DNA from: Notolepis coatsorum
Taxonomy: Eukaryota > Chordata > Actinopteri > Aulopiformes > Paralepididae
NCBI GenBank assembly: GCA_963971535.1
Contig: OZ020589.1
Span: forward strand, 70,898,843 to 70,962,842
DNA length: 64,000 nucleotides
Direction of reading: 5' to 3'
The notes under the pieces: model-generated
Told to the model about the DNA's origin: nothing
What the model saw: only the letters and a program-made list of their open reading frames with translations
Databases searched by the model: none
Shown: positions 22,678 to 34,109 of the stretch, piece after piece
Layout: the number at the start of each line of letters is the position of its first letter
How positions within the stretch are numbered: position 1 is the stretch's first letter
Position numbers and translations under genes: made by a program

Positions 22678-24109
22678 TGTTGTGAAGGGCCAGATTAAAC
22701 CGAATATATATATTTATTTATATATATATATTTAATTGTATTTGTATATTCTCTAATATTCCCTGATATCCCTTGTATATTCCTTGTACAATATGCATTG
22801 AATATCCATTCTAGCCTACTGAACATCCCATAATAGTCTCCATTCTACTATTGGTCGAGACCTTGGTGCCAGGCTGCCATACCCCTCAGACCCAGTTCAA
22901 ACGTACCGCTCCACATGTATGAACAAGTCCTAGTTCCGCGTAGGAATCTGGCTACCGCACCACTAATGGGACTATTTGTTCATAGTGCGTATATATACTG
23001 CGCTACTAAAGTAGGACTTTCTTTTCAGTCCAGTTTCTTACCCTCCAATAGAGTCACAGACGTAAAGCCTCCCCGCGACGCCACGTGTGGGAGTAAGGCC
23101 AAGTTCGCCTACCATCGGTATTGAGACATCGTGTATATTAATATTTGAATAGTCATATTTGGCACTATATCGTCGAGTTGGACGTAGTCTATTAAGCTAA
23201 TAATAGTCTGTTAATATATAGTGCTTCGTGCGGTGAGAATACTACCGTAGTCAGTACCCCATCGTTTCGGGCAGAGAACTGGCTGCTTACCCAGGGTGGT
23301 TGACCCCATGTGAAGCTGCACCCGAGGAGCCCCAGAGCCGACAAGCGAGTGGACCTGTATACCGGATTATTCTACCGACGACAGCCCGCCTTCCCAGGCA
23401 CGGATTATGCTTTGTATACTTTGATTATTCCATGGATAAAGACCCCCGACACTGCCGTGTGTTGGAACCCCCCCCCCTGGAGAGGACGCAAGGTGAGGAG
23501 ACGCTCTGCAAGACGAGGTCGCTTCACGTCTCTCCCCCGTGGACCGGAGAGAGCCGGCCCACAAAGAGTCCACCTGCTTTCATCTGTGGTCCAAGGATCG
23601 CCGGCGCATTGAACGGCACTACAGTGGGTTCACCTGGGATACCCTTGGCCGGACGAGGCAGCCGGATTCTACCCCCCCCCCCCTCCTACTCCTGTCGGCT
23701 TACAAGCGACCGGATTAACCCCCTCTAGTGTATCTAGTATATAATCATTAAAGTATCATTGCTGTTATTCCTTAACTATTCCAGGTCGTATATTTACCAC
23801 CTGCGCCTTCAGAGATTGGACATTCTCTATTGATATACCGACGAATACTCTTTGCCATAAAAGTGCATACTATTTCAATTCATAAATGTAATTAAGTGAT
23901 TAAGTGCTTGTTCTACACACCATCGCTGTGTAGAAATAAAGACCTGTTTCGACTTCGTACATTTGTGTTGGATCCGTTTCATCTACGTGAGAGTGTTTAT
24001 GATAATATATTTATGCCGTGTACTGGGTGGCCGAATATTAAGTACAAAGGTAGTGGTAGTAAGTATCATATCTAGTAATACAGTCAGGGAATTGTACCCC
24101 TCAGTTACA
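22678..24109 (+). repeat. 3' LTR of BEL/Pao element
   Basis: 1,432 bp, the same length as the 5' LTR and offset by 8,451 bp. It ends CAGTTACA, followed by the duplicated ATAAT. AATAAA at 23935-23940 is the likely transcript end signal. Confidence 0.95.
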
Positions 24110-24114
24110 ATAAT

Positions 24115-24605
<491 letters not shown>

Positions 24606-24937
24606 GCCCTCAAGTCTCAATGGCAATTTCTGCACCAGCCCTCTGATAAATTCACAAATGAGAAGATGTATTTTGAATAGACTGATATGCCCCCTGCTAA
24701 TGATCATTCCTTCTATTAAAAGGGGTGCTCTATATCTAGCCTCAGCTGTGTCTATTCTGAGCAAGTGGAGCATCTCCTCCGTTGACAGTTCAGATCAGTT
24801 CACTCACCTCTCAGTCTCAGTGTGTCTTCATGAGTCTGAGAACAGTGTGGATGAATGAAAATATGATTTAGGATGATGATGTTCTAAATAGCCTACGTCT
24901 CATTTGGTAAATAACATGTTTCGGTCTCATTTCAAGT

Positions 24938-24938
24938 T

Positions 24939-24985
<47 letters not shown>
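24938..24985. repeat. (GTT)n microsatellite
   Basis: Sixteen or so uninterrupted GTT units. Confidence 0.95.
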
Positions 24986-25149
24986 AGGCTGGGTGGGTGC
25001 ATTTGGATATTTCCCATACCTTCATGTCCTGGGATTATATTGAGGATTATTACGAGGCTTGAGTTTTCAGGCTAGTAGTTTTAATTCCACTGTTTGTGTT
25101 GCTCAAATGGGGATTCAGAAGGAAACTGATTTTGAATGGTCCAGAATTG

Positions 25150-25325
25150 CTAATGCCATGCATGCCATAAGGGTTTTTAAAGATTCTCTTAAAATGTCAG
25201 CTTCATTAGACAGGACAGTGAGTGACAGGAAATTGGGGAGAGAGAGAGAAGGGGGATGTCTCAGGCCAGATTCAAACCCAGGACATTGCGACTATATGGT
25301 TACGCCACAAGCACCTCACATAGTT
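25150..25325 (-). mobile_element. Degenerate SINE, family 2
   Basis: On the minus strand, TGGCGTAACCATATAG and GGGTTTGAATCTGG resemble pol III A and B boxes and line up with the SINE at 41537-41723 (TGGCGAACCACATAGCG, GGGTTCGACTCCC). A GAGAGAGAG stretch follows in both. No clear target duplication was found. Confidence 0.5.
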
Positions 25326-25330
25326 CAGAA

Positions 25331-26732
25331 GTACAGGGTGCATACTTATACACTATGCAGATGGCAGTCTTTGCCTTTCATAGTCCAGGCCCTACCAGCT
25401 CTTTGATCCACCCGTCTCCTTTGATCAACGCTTGTATGCAAATGCTAGGTACGCTCGTACAGAATAATTGAATGGTGTGTGAATATACCTATGTGGCTAT
25501 TGCATTATTTTAGTCTGCGAGGACCACAGCAGAGGCCGGTCCGTGTCTGCTACTGTACTTCTGGACTATGACTGGGCCTGTAGCCTGGTGAGCCGACATG
25601 ACGCCTGCTGCCCTCACATAGTTTGTTAATCCTCCACACAAGGTTAAGACCCGACACGCAGCTATACGTGCACACGCTATTTAATCAAATTATTTACTAG
25701 AGACTAGGAAAGAGTACTAGTTGGAAGGGAGAAACTCAATATTCCCTCCTAATCCGTGAAAGGAAGCCAGTTGCTGCCATTGCATTGTTGTCTGAGTGGG
25801 GCTAATCGCTGCTTGCATCAGGCTAATCCTGGAGACTGGTGTTTGACTGTTCAGTGACACACAGCCACTCTGGCCGGTCACTGGATAGAGGACTCGGGTG
25901 TTTGAATTAAGACAGAGAGGTACGAGACAACTCACACCTACTATATTGGGAGCGAGGACAACAGTGAGGATGATGAGGGTATACACAGTGTACCTAGTAC
26001 CTACCGTTCCTCTTTCACAGGGCATGGTAGAGTATGTGCTACTTGCCTATATAATAATCAGCATAGTTACTATTGACCTACATTGGATGGTGGGGGTCAC
26101 AGTATAGATGGTTTGTTGCTAGGAAACAGCGTGAACTAGGGTTGATTCCCTGTTGCGGTGCAGGGTTTTTATATAATGAGGGTTTGGTCACTGATGCGGA
26201 AATAAACAACCACTGGAGGGCCGACTGGGACCAGCATTCTGAACCGACGTTTGATTCAGAACCCAGCGCTGCCGTGGCTCTGTCCTGTGGCCGCTGAATT
26301 TCCACTTTGTTGTCAAGGAAACATCAACAACATCTAGACCTTTCTTTTTTTTAAAGACCTTGTTGCAGTGTTTGCTAATATCAACAACTGACAGGAAATC
26401 AAATGTAGTCCGTCCTAAAATGGTGGATGCCATCTTGATGCTAGGCAGTGGTGCATACAGTATGTGTGGGGGACAAATGCCTTTTGTAAATCAAAGTAAA
26501 TCCTCTTCTTTCTCACTCTCACTCTCTCTCACACACACATACACACATATACCCTTTCTTCCTCTCAATTTCTTCCTCATATTTACAGTATATCAGACAG
26601 ATATACCGGTTTTCAGTTGTTCTTGGAAATTCACATTGTTGAGTTATTGTTGGGATAAAGTGACATCAACAACAGCATACCACACCACTGGTAGAGCTAG
26701 GTCATGGTGGGCCTGAGTACACGACCCCTCTC
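25331..26732. other. No gene seen
   Basis: Mixed sequence with short open frames lacking domains. A CT/CA-rich stretch lies at 26508-26550. No terminal repeats or RT motifs were recognised. Confidence 0.5.
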
Positions 26733-27007
26733 CTTATAACTGACTGTTGATAATGTTAATATTGGAACCCTTTGATATAGTTTATAAGTGAGTGTTGATA
26801 ATGTTAATACTGGAACCATTTGATATAATTTATAAGTGACTGTTCTGTTGATAATGTTAATACTGGAACCATTTGATATAGTTTATAATAACTGACTGTT
26901 GATAATGTTAATACAAGTTCAAGTTCAAGTTTCCTTTATTGCCACGCAACCAGGTTGGTGGTATTCTTGTTCGGTACTGGAACCCTTTGAGTTTATAAGT
27001 GACTGTT
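26733..27007. repeat. Minisatellite, unit about 48 bp
   Basis: About four units containing GATAATGTTAATACTGGAAC and TGATATAGTTTATAAGTGAC. Another piece lies at 33081-33125; the L2-like LINE inserted between them. A 60-bp LINE tail fragment (26915-26974, AAGTTCAAGTTCAAGTTTCC) is inserted in a unit with TAC on both sides. Confidence 0.85.
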
Positions 27008-27464
27008 ATTTTGATATTTTATTAAGGATCCCCATTAGTTAGTGCCGTAGCAACTAGCTAGTCTTCCTGGGGTCCACACATAAAAACACACACAACAGTC
27101 ATCAAACAGTTCATATAACAAACAATACAACAGAAATGCATCAGTGTATAACTAGGCAAAGAATATGAATAAAAAATAAAACAAAACAAAGGAATAGACA
27201 AAAATAAACTACACAATTATAAAATATGAAAAGGAAATGCATAGAAAAAGCACAACAGGGCCAATACAAAACATGCTCAAGGCAAAAACACATAAATATA
27301 TAAATACATCTAACTAAGCTATATTTTTTAATATTATTTAAGTTTAATTTTAAAACACAATTTACTGTGGGTGGTATGAAGGTTACTAGGCAGGTGGTTC
27401 CAGCTAGCTACATCTATAAATAAATGACAGTTTTAATTAGTTGGATTTAGGACGAGGTAGTAAC

Positions 27465-27947
27465 TAGGGCTGCACGATTAATCGTTTTTTTATCGAAATC
27501 GCGATTTGGAATGATGCAATTATCAAATCGCCAAGCCTGCAATAAAAAAAAAAAAGAAAAAAAAAAAAAAAAAAAAAAATTTAACCAGGAAGTCCCATTG
27601 AGATACACGATCTCCTTTGCAAGGTAGACCTGGCCAAGATGACAGCAATAACATTTGCAATACATCACACAGCAATAAAATGTGCGATACATCACACAAG
27701 AACATAATAAATGTGCATGTATACAATACATCACATGTAAACACAAAGCAGAATAGTCTACATGATAGTAAAAGTGTATAATACAGGGTAATACAGTAAT
27801 TTTGCAGTTGGGACCCGACTACAGAAAGCAGCAACATTCTTCTTGTAAATTTTTTTTTAAATATGTTATAATCGCATCGCAAATCGCAATCGCAATATCT
27901 GTCAGAATAATCGCAATTAGATTATTTCCCAAAATCGTGCAGCCCTA
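27465..27947. mobile_element. Non-autonomous hAT with 8-bp duplication
   Basis: 483 bp with ends TAGGGCTGCACGATT / AATCGTGCAGCCCTA and duplication GTAGTAAC (27457-27464, 27948-27955). AATCGCGATT-type inverted motifs lie near both ends. The A-rich interior (27541-27580) explains the poly-F open frames. It is inserted in the 3' part of the L2-like LINE. Confidence 0.93.
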
Positions 27948-28749
27948 GTAGTAACTAACAACTGACCATTTCTGGCACCTCTTGTGTTATGCTCCTGTAT
28001 ACTCTTCCTGTAGACCAGCTGCTTAAACATAAAAGATGGATTTTCACTCATTTTAACAGACTTCAACAGTACAAGTGAGTTAGTCAATAACCTGTTCTCA
28101 ACTGTAAGCCAGGAGAGATCAACATGCATGCTGTTCACATTAGTCCGGACTGAGCAACCCAGAACCAACCGCGCCGCCCTGTTCTGGGCAACCTGGAGCC
28201 TCCTAATCTCACATTTGGCTGTCGAGGACCAGACCAAAGAACAATAATCAAGATGACACAATACTAAACTGCACAATCTGACGTAAAAGAGGACGACTTA
28301 CAAAGGACGCACATTTCCTGGAGATGCCAATAGCTCTACCCATCTTTGAGACAGTGTTTGTGATATGCTTATTCCAAGCTAGAGAAGCATCTAGCGTCAC
28401 TCCTAGGAGTTTAGCACTATCCACTTGTTCAACAGTTGAGTTGCATAGACCTAAAATTCGCTTTGGGTTGTTAGCCAACCTGTGCCTTGACCCAAACACC
28501 ATGTTTTTGGTCTTAGAGATATTTAGAACAAGTCTGTTCGATACTATCCAGTCATTTACTTCTTTAAGTTCACTACTCAGGACCTCATTTAGCTGCTTGC
28601 ATGACTTTGCAGCATAATGTAAGGTGGAATTGTCTGCATATAGAACTAATTTGGCCTGCTTAGTGGCCCATGGCAGGTCGTTGGTGAAGACAGAGAAGAG
28701 CAGAGGCCCCAGGGAACTCCCCTGTGGAACACCACACTCCAGACTCCTG
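27948..28749 (-). pseudogene. L2-like LINE, C-terminal RT segment
   Basis: Minus-strand frames 28248-28502 and 27917-28276 contain VEQVDSAKLLGVTLDASLAW, LCHLDYCSLVWSS, LQVAQNRAARLVLGC and a final ARNGQLLVTT. Upstream, at about 28560-28740, the minus strand reads CGVPQGSSLGPLLFS and LYADNST. These are L2/CR1-type RT motifs 4-7 and the C-terminal region. A frameshift lies near 28260. The frame joins that at 30493 once the Harbinger-like insertion is taken out. Confidence 0.8.
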
Positions 28750-29889
28750 GGCCCTCATTTATCAACAGTTCTTAGAAAGTCTTCTACTTTCGTTCGTAAG
28801 CACAGAATTTAGAATGTGTGTATGCACAAAAAAAACAGGATTTATCACATGTGCGTACACAGGTCGTACGCACACCTGTCTTGATAAATATCACTTTGAT
28901 CCTACGCTGCAGCTCGTGCACAGTTTTAGGTATTTGCATATAGCACCGCCCGTAATTAACCATATATGGTAAAGGAACACCCCCATGAAATGTGGAAAAG
29001 TGGACTAAGCCGAGGGAAGCGTGTTATGGAGAAATACGCAGGCTGACAGACATGTACACGTACGGTGATGTCAGATATGATATCTATTAACTTAAAGACC
29101 ATATTAACTAATAAAGACCGTGCTGGAATATGACTGCCTTTTTACGTTTTGTTCGATTAATACCCATGGATTAAAGTTCTCCTCAATTTTATTCCAAATT
29201 GTGACGGATTTTCCATAAATTTTCTACCTGCTGCATATGATTTGTAGATGCATACAATCTATTTTGATGTCGGTATTGGGTAGCCTATATAAACAATAAT
29301 ACGAGAGCATATACAAGAACAATGAATCTCACTGCCATGTATGATGTAGCCTGCCTATATGTGATCAATACAAACTTGCACTTGAATTCCATCATGTCTG
29401 TGTGCAGGAGCTCACAAGGCTGTTGTCACAATGTAAATAAGAACGTGCACTGAAAAGTTACAGTATGTAGTTGGTTGATTATTTGTATGACAGTCAGTAA
29501 ACCCTTGCAAAAAGTATCCGTTTTATTTAATGAATTGAAAACATGCAGCATGCCTTCCTTTCCTCCCGGCAGCAACGACATTTATCAGGCAAATGCCCAT
29601 CACTGAGTGGAATCCCTTTCTATTCACATAACTGCATTTGTGATGGAGCTTTGACAGCTACATGGGTGGTACAGTAACAGCTATTGCTCTATCCATCTAC
29701 AATATCACGATGGACCGTGCCATGTATAGCCTGCCTATGTGATCAATAAAAACGCGAACTTGAATCCCATCATCATATTCATATGTTGTGTATGTCCACT
29801 ATGTTTATTACTTTGTTATTCCCCCCCCCCCTATCTATGTAAAGCGACCTTTGGTCTCTTGAAAGGCGCTATATAAAATGAAGCTATTA

Positions 29890-29920
<31 letters not shown>

Positions 29921-30489
29921 CACGTCTGTGCGCGGAGCTCACAAAAAGAAAAAAATACTGTCTTTTACTTTTAGTCTCAGTGTCTCAAGTTTCAACGGAG
30001 CGAGGTAATCTATTCTAACCAACAAATTGAAGTAGAAAGCATTTCGTTGTGGCCAATCTTATTTGGAAACATGACACAAAATAATAGTATGTCGCTTTTT
30101 ATTGGAAACAATATTTAATCGCGTTTGGAGGTGGGTGTTCTGCGTCTGCCCCCCCGTGCCAAACAAGCAGCCAACCTCTTGTTCGCGCGTGAGCCCGTTA
30201 TAATTACACTACTGTTGCTATTTTACAATGAACTATAATGAATTACGGGTCATATGTTGAACACGCCAGTGTTGGAAGTAATGCACGGAAGCTTATTTCC
30301 GCGTTGCAGACATGCAGGCTTCATCTTCTACCACCGGGCGTCAGCTATGCATGCTCCGAGCTGTGCTTAGATATACGCACAAAGTCAAGCACAAGTTCAA
30401 TTTGATAAGTCCCACACTTTGCTTAGAAATGATCGTACGCAGGGGTTACGCACATATCTGTGCGTACGCAACGTTGATAAATGAGGGCC
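28750..30489. mobile_element. PIF/Harbinger-like non-autonomous element, 1.74 kb
   Basis: The ends GGCCCTCATTTATCAAC and GTTGATAAATGAGGGCC are perfect inverted repeats. CTG lies on both sides (28747-28749, 30490-30492); a 3-bp duplication of CWG or TWA type is known for PIF/Harbinger. Deleting the element and one CTG leaves the LINE RT frame open, which confirms the boundaries. No transposase frame. It contains an internal direct duplication (about 29340-29420 and 29720-29945). Confidence 0.8.
29800..29925 (+). repeat. Dispersed tail repeat with (TTA)n
   Basis: A C-run, then AAGCGACCTTTGGTCTCTTG, CGCTATATAAAATGAAG and a TTA array. This resembles the common fish 3' tail that ends in 'gcgctatataaa' plus a trinucleotide run. 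It separates the two halves of a duplicated block within the Harbinger-like element. Confidence 0.5.
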
Positions 30490-30680
30490 CTGCTCTTGGA
30501 CATACTGCCATTCCAATTCACCTGCTGTGATCTGGAGGACAGATAGCTCTGCATCCACCTCAGAGCCAGAGGGTTGAAACCATAGCATTCAAGTTTTTCT
30601 AGCAAGAGTAAATGATCTAGCACATCAAATGCAGCACTAAAATCCAAGAACACAGCTCCAACCAGCATGGTGTTATCAAT
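30490..30680 (-). pseudogene. L2-like LINE, central RT segment
   Basis: The minus strand reads VGAVFLDFSAAFDVLDHLLL, then a YGFNPLALRWMQSYLSSRSQ motif and NGSMSKSR. This is the catalytic FxDfsaAFD region of the reverse transcriptase. It continues at 28749 downstream and at 31070 upstream in the LINE's own direction. Confidence 0.85.
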
Positions 30681-31069
30681 GATTTGATTTGATTTGATAG
30701 TTTATTTGGTAGGGACAACACACGTCAATGAACATCAAGTACAGAATATAAAATGTAGACATGCAGGGTTGTAGCAAGAGCTAATTTACACCCGTAGTCC
30801 CTAAACAGGAGACATAAAAACTCTTTCAATCAATAAATAGCCTGCTTAAGGTAAAAGCATTGTGACAATCAATGATAAAACAACAATAAAACAAGTTACA
30901 TTACTAAATTAGATTAAAAATGATCACAGTTCTGGTTTGCCTTGAGATGCAGTTTAAGATGGGTCTTGAACATGGAGTATGTGGGGCACTCTCTAATTGC
31001 AACTGGTAGGTTATTCCAGTAGTTACCACCTTTGACAGAGAACACAGTTTTTGCAAAGGTAGTATACCG
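30681..31069 (-). mobile_element. 5'-truncated LINE tail inside L2-like LINE
   Basis: On the minus strand it encodes FSVKGGNYWNNLPVAIRECP and FKTHLKLHLKANQ, the last residues of an L2-type RT, then a 3' UTR with an ATCAAATCAAATCA tail at 30681-30698. AAT occurs at both junctions with the surrounding LINE. Confidence 0.75.
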
Positions 31070-31477
31070 AATAGCTCCTAGCCAGGCACCAGTCAACTGT
31101 ATTAGAGCAGTAGAAGTAGAGTAGCCATCTCTATAAGCATGTTGCGACTCTGTAGCCAGTCCGTTCATCTGGAAATAGTCTTGGATTTGTACAAAAACAC
31201 ACTTTTCGGTAAAGGAGTAACCTTGGCCACCTTCCATATCTTTGGACATAGTCCCTCTTGTAAACATCTGTTAATAATATGACAGACCTGAATGGATATG
31301 ATGCTAGCTGTCATTTTTTCCAATTTGCTATCCATGTTATCTGTGCCAGCTAACTTACTTTCAGGTAGAGCGTGGAGTAGTCTTTCAAACTCACGAACTT
31401 CAACCTGTCTAAAATCAAATGTACACCATTTGTCTTTCATAATGCCGTGCTTAATGATGTCCTTCGATTTTGTATTG
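31070..31477 (-). pseudogene. L2-like LINE, N-terminal RT segment
   Basis: The minus frame 31165-31440 reads ESKLAGTDNMDSKL and CLQEGLCPKIWKVAKVTPLPK. After a deletion around 31200-31230 it continues VQIQDYFQMNG and ESQHAYRDGYSTSTAL. These are RT motifs 0-2a. The segment ends at the assembly gap. Confidence 0.8.
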
Positions 31478-31677
31478 NNNNNNNNNNNNNNNNNNNNNNN
31501 NNNNNNNNNNNNNNNNNNNNNNNNNNNNNNNNNNNNNNNNNNNNNNNNNNNNNNNNNNNNNNNNNNNNNNNNNNNNNNNNNNNNNNNNNNNNNNNNNNNN
31601 NNNNNNNNNNNNNNNNNNNNNNNNNNNNNNNNNNNNNNNNNNNNNNNNNNNNNNNNNNNNNNNNNNNNNNNNNNNNN
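31478..31677. other. Assembly gap, 200 N
   Basis: Two hundred N characters. Open frames made of X across it are meaningless. It hides the left part of an inserted element ending at 32282. Confidence 1.
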
Positions 31678-32282
31678 ACAACTATCTCAACCAAGCTAGA
31701 AGCTAGAATTGGAACATTAGAACATTAGAAATTGGATTCGGCCAATCAGAGATCGTCTCTGTGAAATTCTGCCATGGAAAAAATACTGGCGTCGGCCAAT
31801 CAGAGAGCGTCTCCGCGAAATGCGGCTATGGAAATTCTTCACGGAAGTTCACGCTGCTGGCTAGACCGCTTCAAATCGCGCTCGGATTCCAACATAATAG
31901 TCATATTTCAACGCACAACGCCGTATGCACTGATTGGCTGTGACGGAGACAGCGATCAAACTGTGACGCGCACGCAGAGCGCTATCGCGTATTGCCCCCT
32001 GAGAAATACGAAAAAATAAAAAAAATTAAAAAAAACGTGATGTCACTTCCTGCTCTGGAAAACGATGTTTTTTTAATTTAGATAATAACGTTATATTGTG
32101 CATTGGAAATACAAACATACTTAAAATGAGTAAATATTATTAATTTTAAACATGTTTATATTATTTATAGGGCTATAAAACACAAAAACGGAAAAGTTTT
32201 ATTCTCTTCTTCTCTGATTTAACAGCAGCTGGCCAGCAGGTGGGTCGGCGCCCTAGCGCCCCTAGTGGTAGAGCCGCCACTG
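31678..32282. mobile_element. Right part of a hAT-like element next to the gap
   Basis: The right end GGTAGAGCCGCCACTG reads CAGTGGCGGCTCTACC in complement, a CAG-type hAT terminus. LINE sequence resumes at 32283. The left end falls in the gap, so the duplication cannot be tested. Two GGCCAATCAGAGA motifs lie near 31741 and 31795. Confidence 0.6.
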
Positions 32283-33080
32283 GTTTGAGATCAACTGAGC
32301 TTGGTTATCTTACCCACATAGAAGTCATTAAAATGGTTAGCAATATCACATGGTTTGGTAAGTACGGTCCCGTTTGATTCAAATACAGGTGTAAGGACAT
32401 TGGACTTCTTCCTTCCCATGATTTCATTTAAAACATTCCATAGGTATTTCCCTTCATATCTTGCATCATATAACTTTTGTTTAAAGTACTCCCTTTTTTT
32501 CCAACTTGTTCAACTTAGTAACATGATTTCGTAAAGAACAGAACTGGAACTCACTGAATTTAGCTACCCTTCATCAACATTCTTAGGCTACTATCTATCC
32601 ATGGCGCAGACTTGTTTTTGACTGTGAACTTTTTTAAAGGTGCATAAGTCTATCTGCTACACACATGAATCTCAACATAAATAAGTTGAGTGCAGCCTCA
32701 GGGTCATCCTCACTACAAACCTCGTTCCAGTTTATACCTGACATCTCATTAATAAAACCTTCTAAATTTAAATGTTTATATGAGCGTGAGACTATAATTG
32801 TAGCTTTTGGTTTGGGGACCTTTGTTGTTCTCGTGAACGCTATAATGTTGTGGTCACTAAAACCTACAGGGGCCGAGACTGCCTTTGAGCATTGGCCAGG
32901 TGCATTCGTGTAAATATGATCAATGCATGTAGATGAAATTCTGCCATCCCTGTCTATACATATCCTGGTGGGAAGATTGACAATTTGGGATAGATTACAT
33001 GCATTCAGTATAGATAGAACCTTATTCTTATTTGGACTTGACTGACCCAACCAATCAACATTCATATCACCAAGTAAGAA
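32283..33080 (-). pseudogene. L2-like LINE, endonuclease and linker segment
   Basis: The minus frame 32634-33194 contains LLGDMNVDWL, STCIDHIYTN and VGFSDHNIIAFT. These are the GDfN, iDhi and SDH motifs of the apurinic-type LINE endonuclease C-terminal half. The linker (about 32283-32640) is frameshifted. It is truncated at the 5' end at 33080 inside the domain. Confidence 0.85.
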
Positions 33081-33199
33081 GTTGATAATGTTAATACTGG
33101 AACCATTTAATATAGTGTGTGAGTTTCTTGTTGATCGGCCCAGTACCATGTATACCCTGTATACCATGTATCTATGCCCGTGAATGTAGTCCATGTGGT

Positions 33200-33297
33200 A
33201 TGTGTAGAGTTGTGCCCTTCCTGACGACTTGTTGTACAGAACTTGTAAGTCGCTTTGGATAAAAGTGTCAGCTAAATGACTAAATGTAAATGTATGT
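33200..33297 (+). mobile_element. LINE 3' tail repeat
   Basis: AGTCGCTTTGGATAAAAGTG, then CAGCTAAATGACTAAATGTA. The same tail closes the LINE at 54389-54915 and the fragment at 62229-62383. Confidence 0.8.
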
Positions 33298-34014
33298 GTG
33301 TGTTATATGTAACGCTAGAATTATCGGACATACGTATTACTCTCTTAGCAGTATTTATACAGTGGTACTACTGTGTATGGTAGTATTCCATTTTCTACTA
33401 ACCGTGGTTCGACGGTAGCCGGAATTGCATGTGTGTCATTAAAACAATCTTGGGGGTACCTGCTAGTAGTATATATCGAATGCCATGTATACTGCATACA
33501 TTTAATATTTTGAGTTATAAGGCCGTATTAACATGTTATGACATAATTCTCCAGGTGTCCAGTTAGCTCAGAGTGCCAGCATTAGAACATGTTTGGTTTT
33601 CGTTTCACCTCCTCCTATTTTATTGATCCCCCCATAAACATTCTCTTTCTCTCCCTACCTCCCGCTCTCTCTCTCGTTCTTTCTCCTCCTCCTCCTCCTC
33701 CTCCTCTCCTCCACCCTCCTCTCTCCATCCAGTGGTGTTCTAAGCCTCTTACTCACACCCAGTCATTTCCTCCCGTGCCTCCACAACTCTCACAGACATT
33801 TATTGGACTTTTACCATATCAAGCGCTCTTCTCTGAGAAGTCTCCCTCTCTTCTCTCTCACTAACAGGACAAGGATGGGGTTTGTTTCTGCATAGCTGTT
33901 CAGCAACTTAAATACCCTACTTCAGGCAGCCATGCCCCAGCAGAGGTAGGCATTCCACTGACACCAAATCTGATACACTCCCCAACCCCTGCATTCCTCC
34001 ACAAAGTCTCTCTG

Positions 34015-34109
<95 letters not shown>

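Larger units (their letters stand above)
14227..24109 (+). mobile_element. Complete BEL/Pao LTR retrotransposon
   Basis: A 9,883-bp element with two 1,432-bp LTRs, a primer-binding site, one gag-pol frame and a polypurine tract. It is flanked by the 5-bp duplication ATAAT (14222-14226 and 24110-24114). The LTRs start TGTTGTGAAGG and end CAGTTACA. By eye they differ at four positions, so the insertion is recent. Zinc knuckles, protease, RT, RNase H and integrase occur in BEL/Pao order. Two lesions are visible: a 906-bp hAT in the start of gag and an apparent in-frame loss in the integrase core. It lies upstream of the first coding exon of fhip1a, in the same orientation. Confidence 0.95.
27008..33080 (-). 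mobile_element. L2-like LINE, heavily interrupted
   Basis: It reads on the minus strand from an endonuclease piece (33080-32283) through RT pieces (31477-31073, 30680-30490, 28749-27948) to a 3' end near 27008 (AATGGGGATCCTTAATAAAA). GTT flanks it (27005-27007, 33081-33083), and the minisatellite joins across it. Insertions within it: a hAT (27465-27947), a PIF/Harbinger-like element (28750-30489), a LINE tail (30681-31069) and a hAT-ended region holding the assembly gap (31478-32282). It is 5'-truncated in the endonuclease and non-functional. Confidence 0.8.

Noticed and set aside
31292..31728. Frames composed mostly of X
   Set aside because: They cross the 200-N assembly gap.
32634..33194. 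Host gene with endonuclease-like motifs
   Set aside because: The motifs are those of a LINE endonuclease, and the frame runs out into minisatellite sequence at its start.
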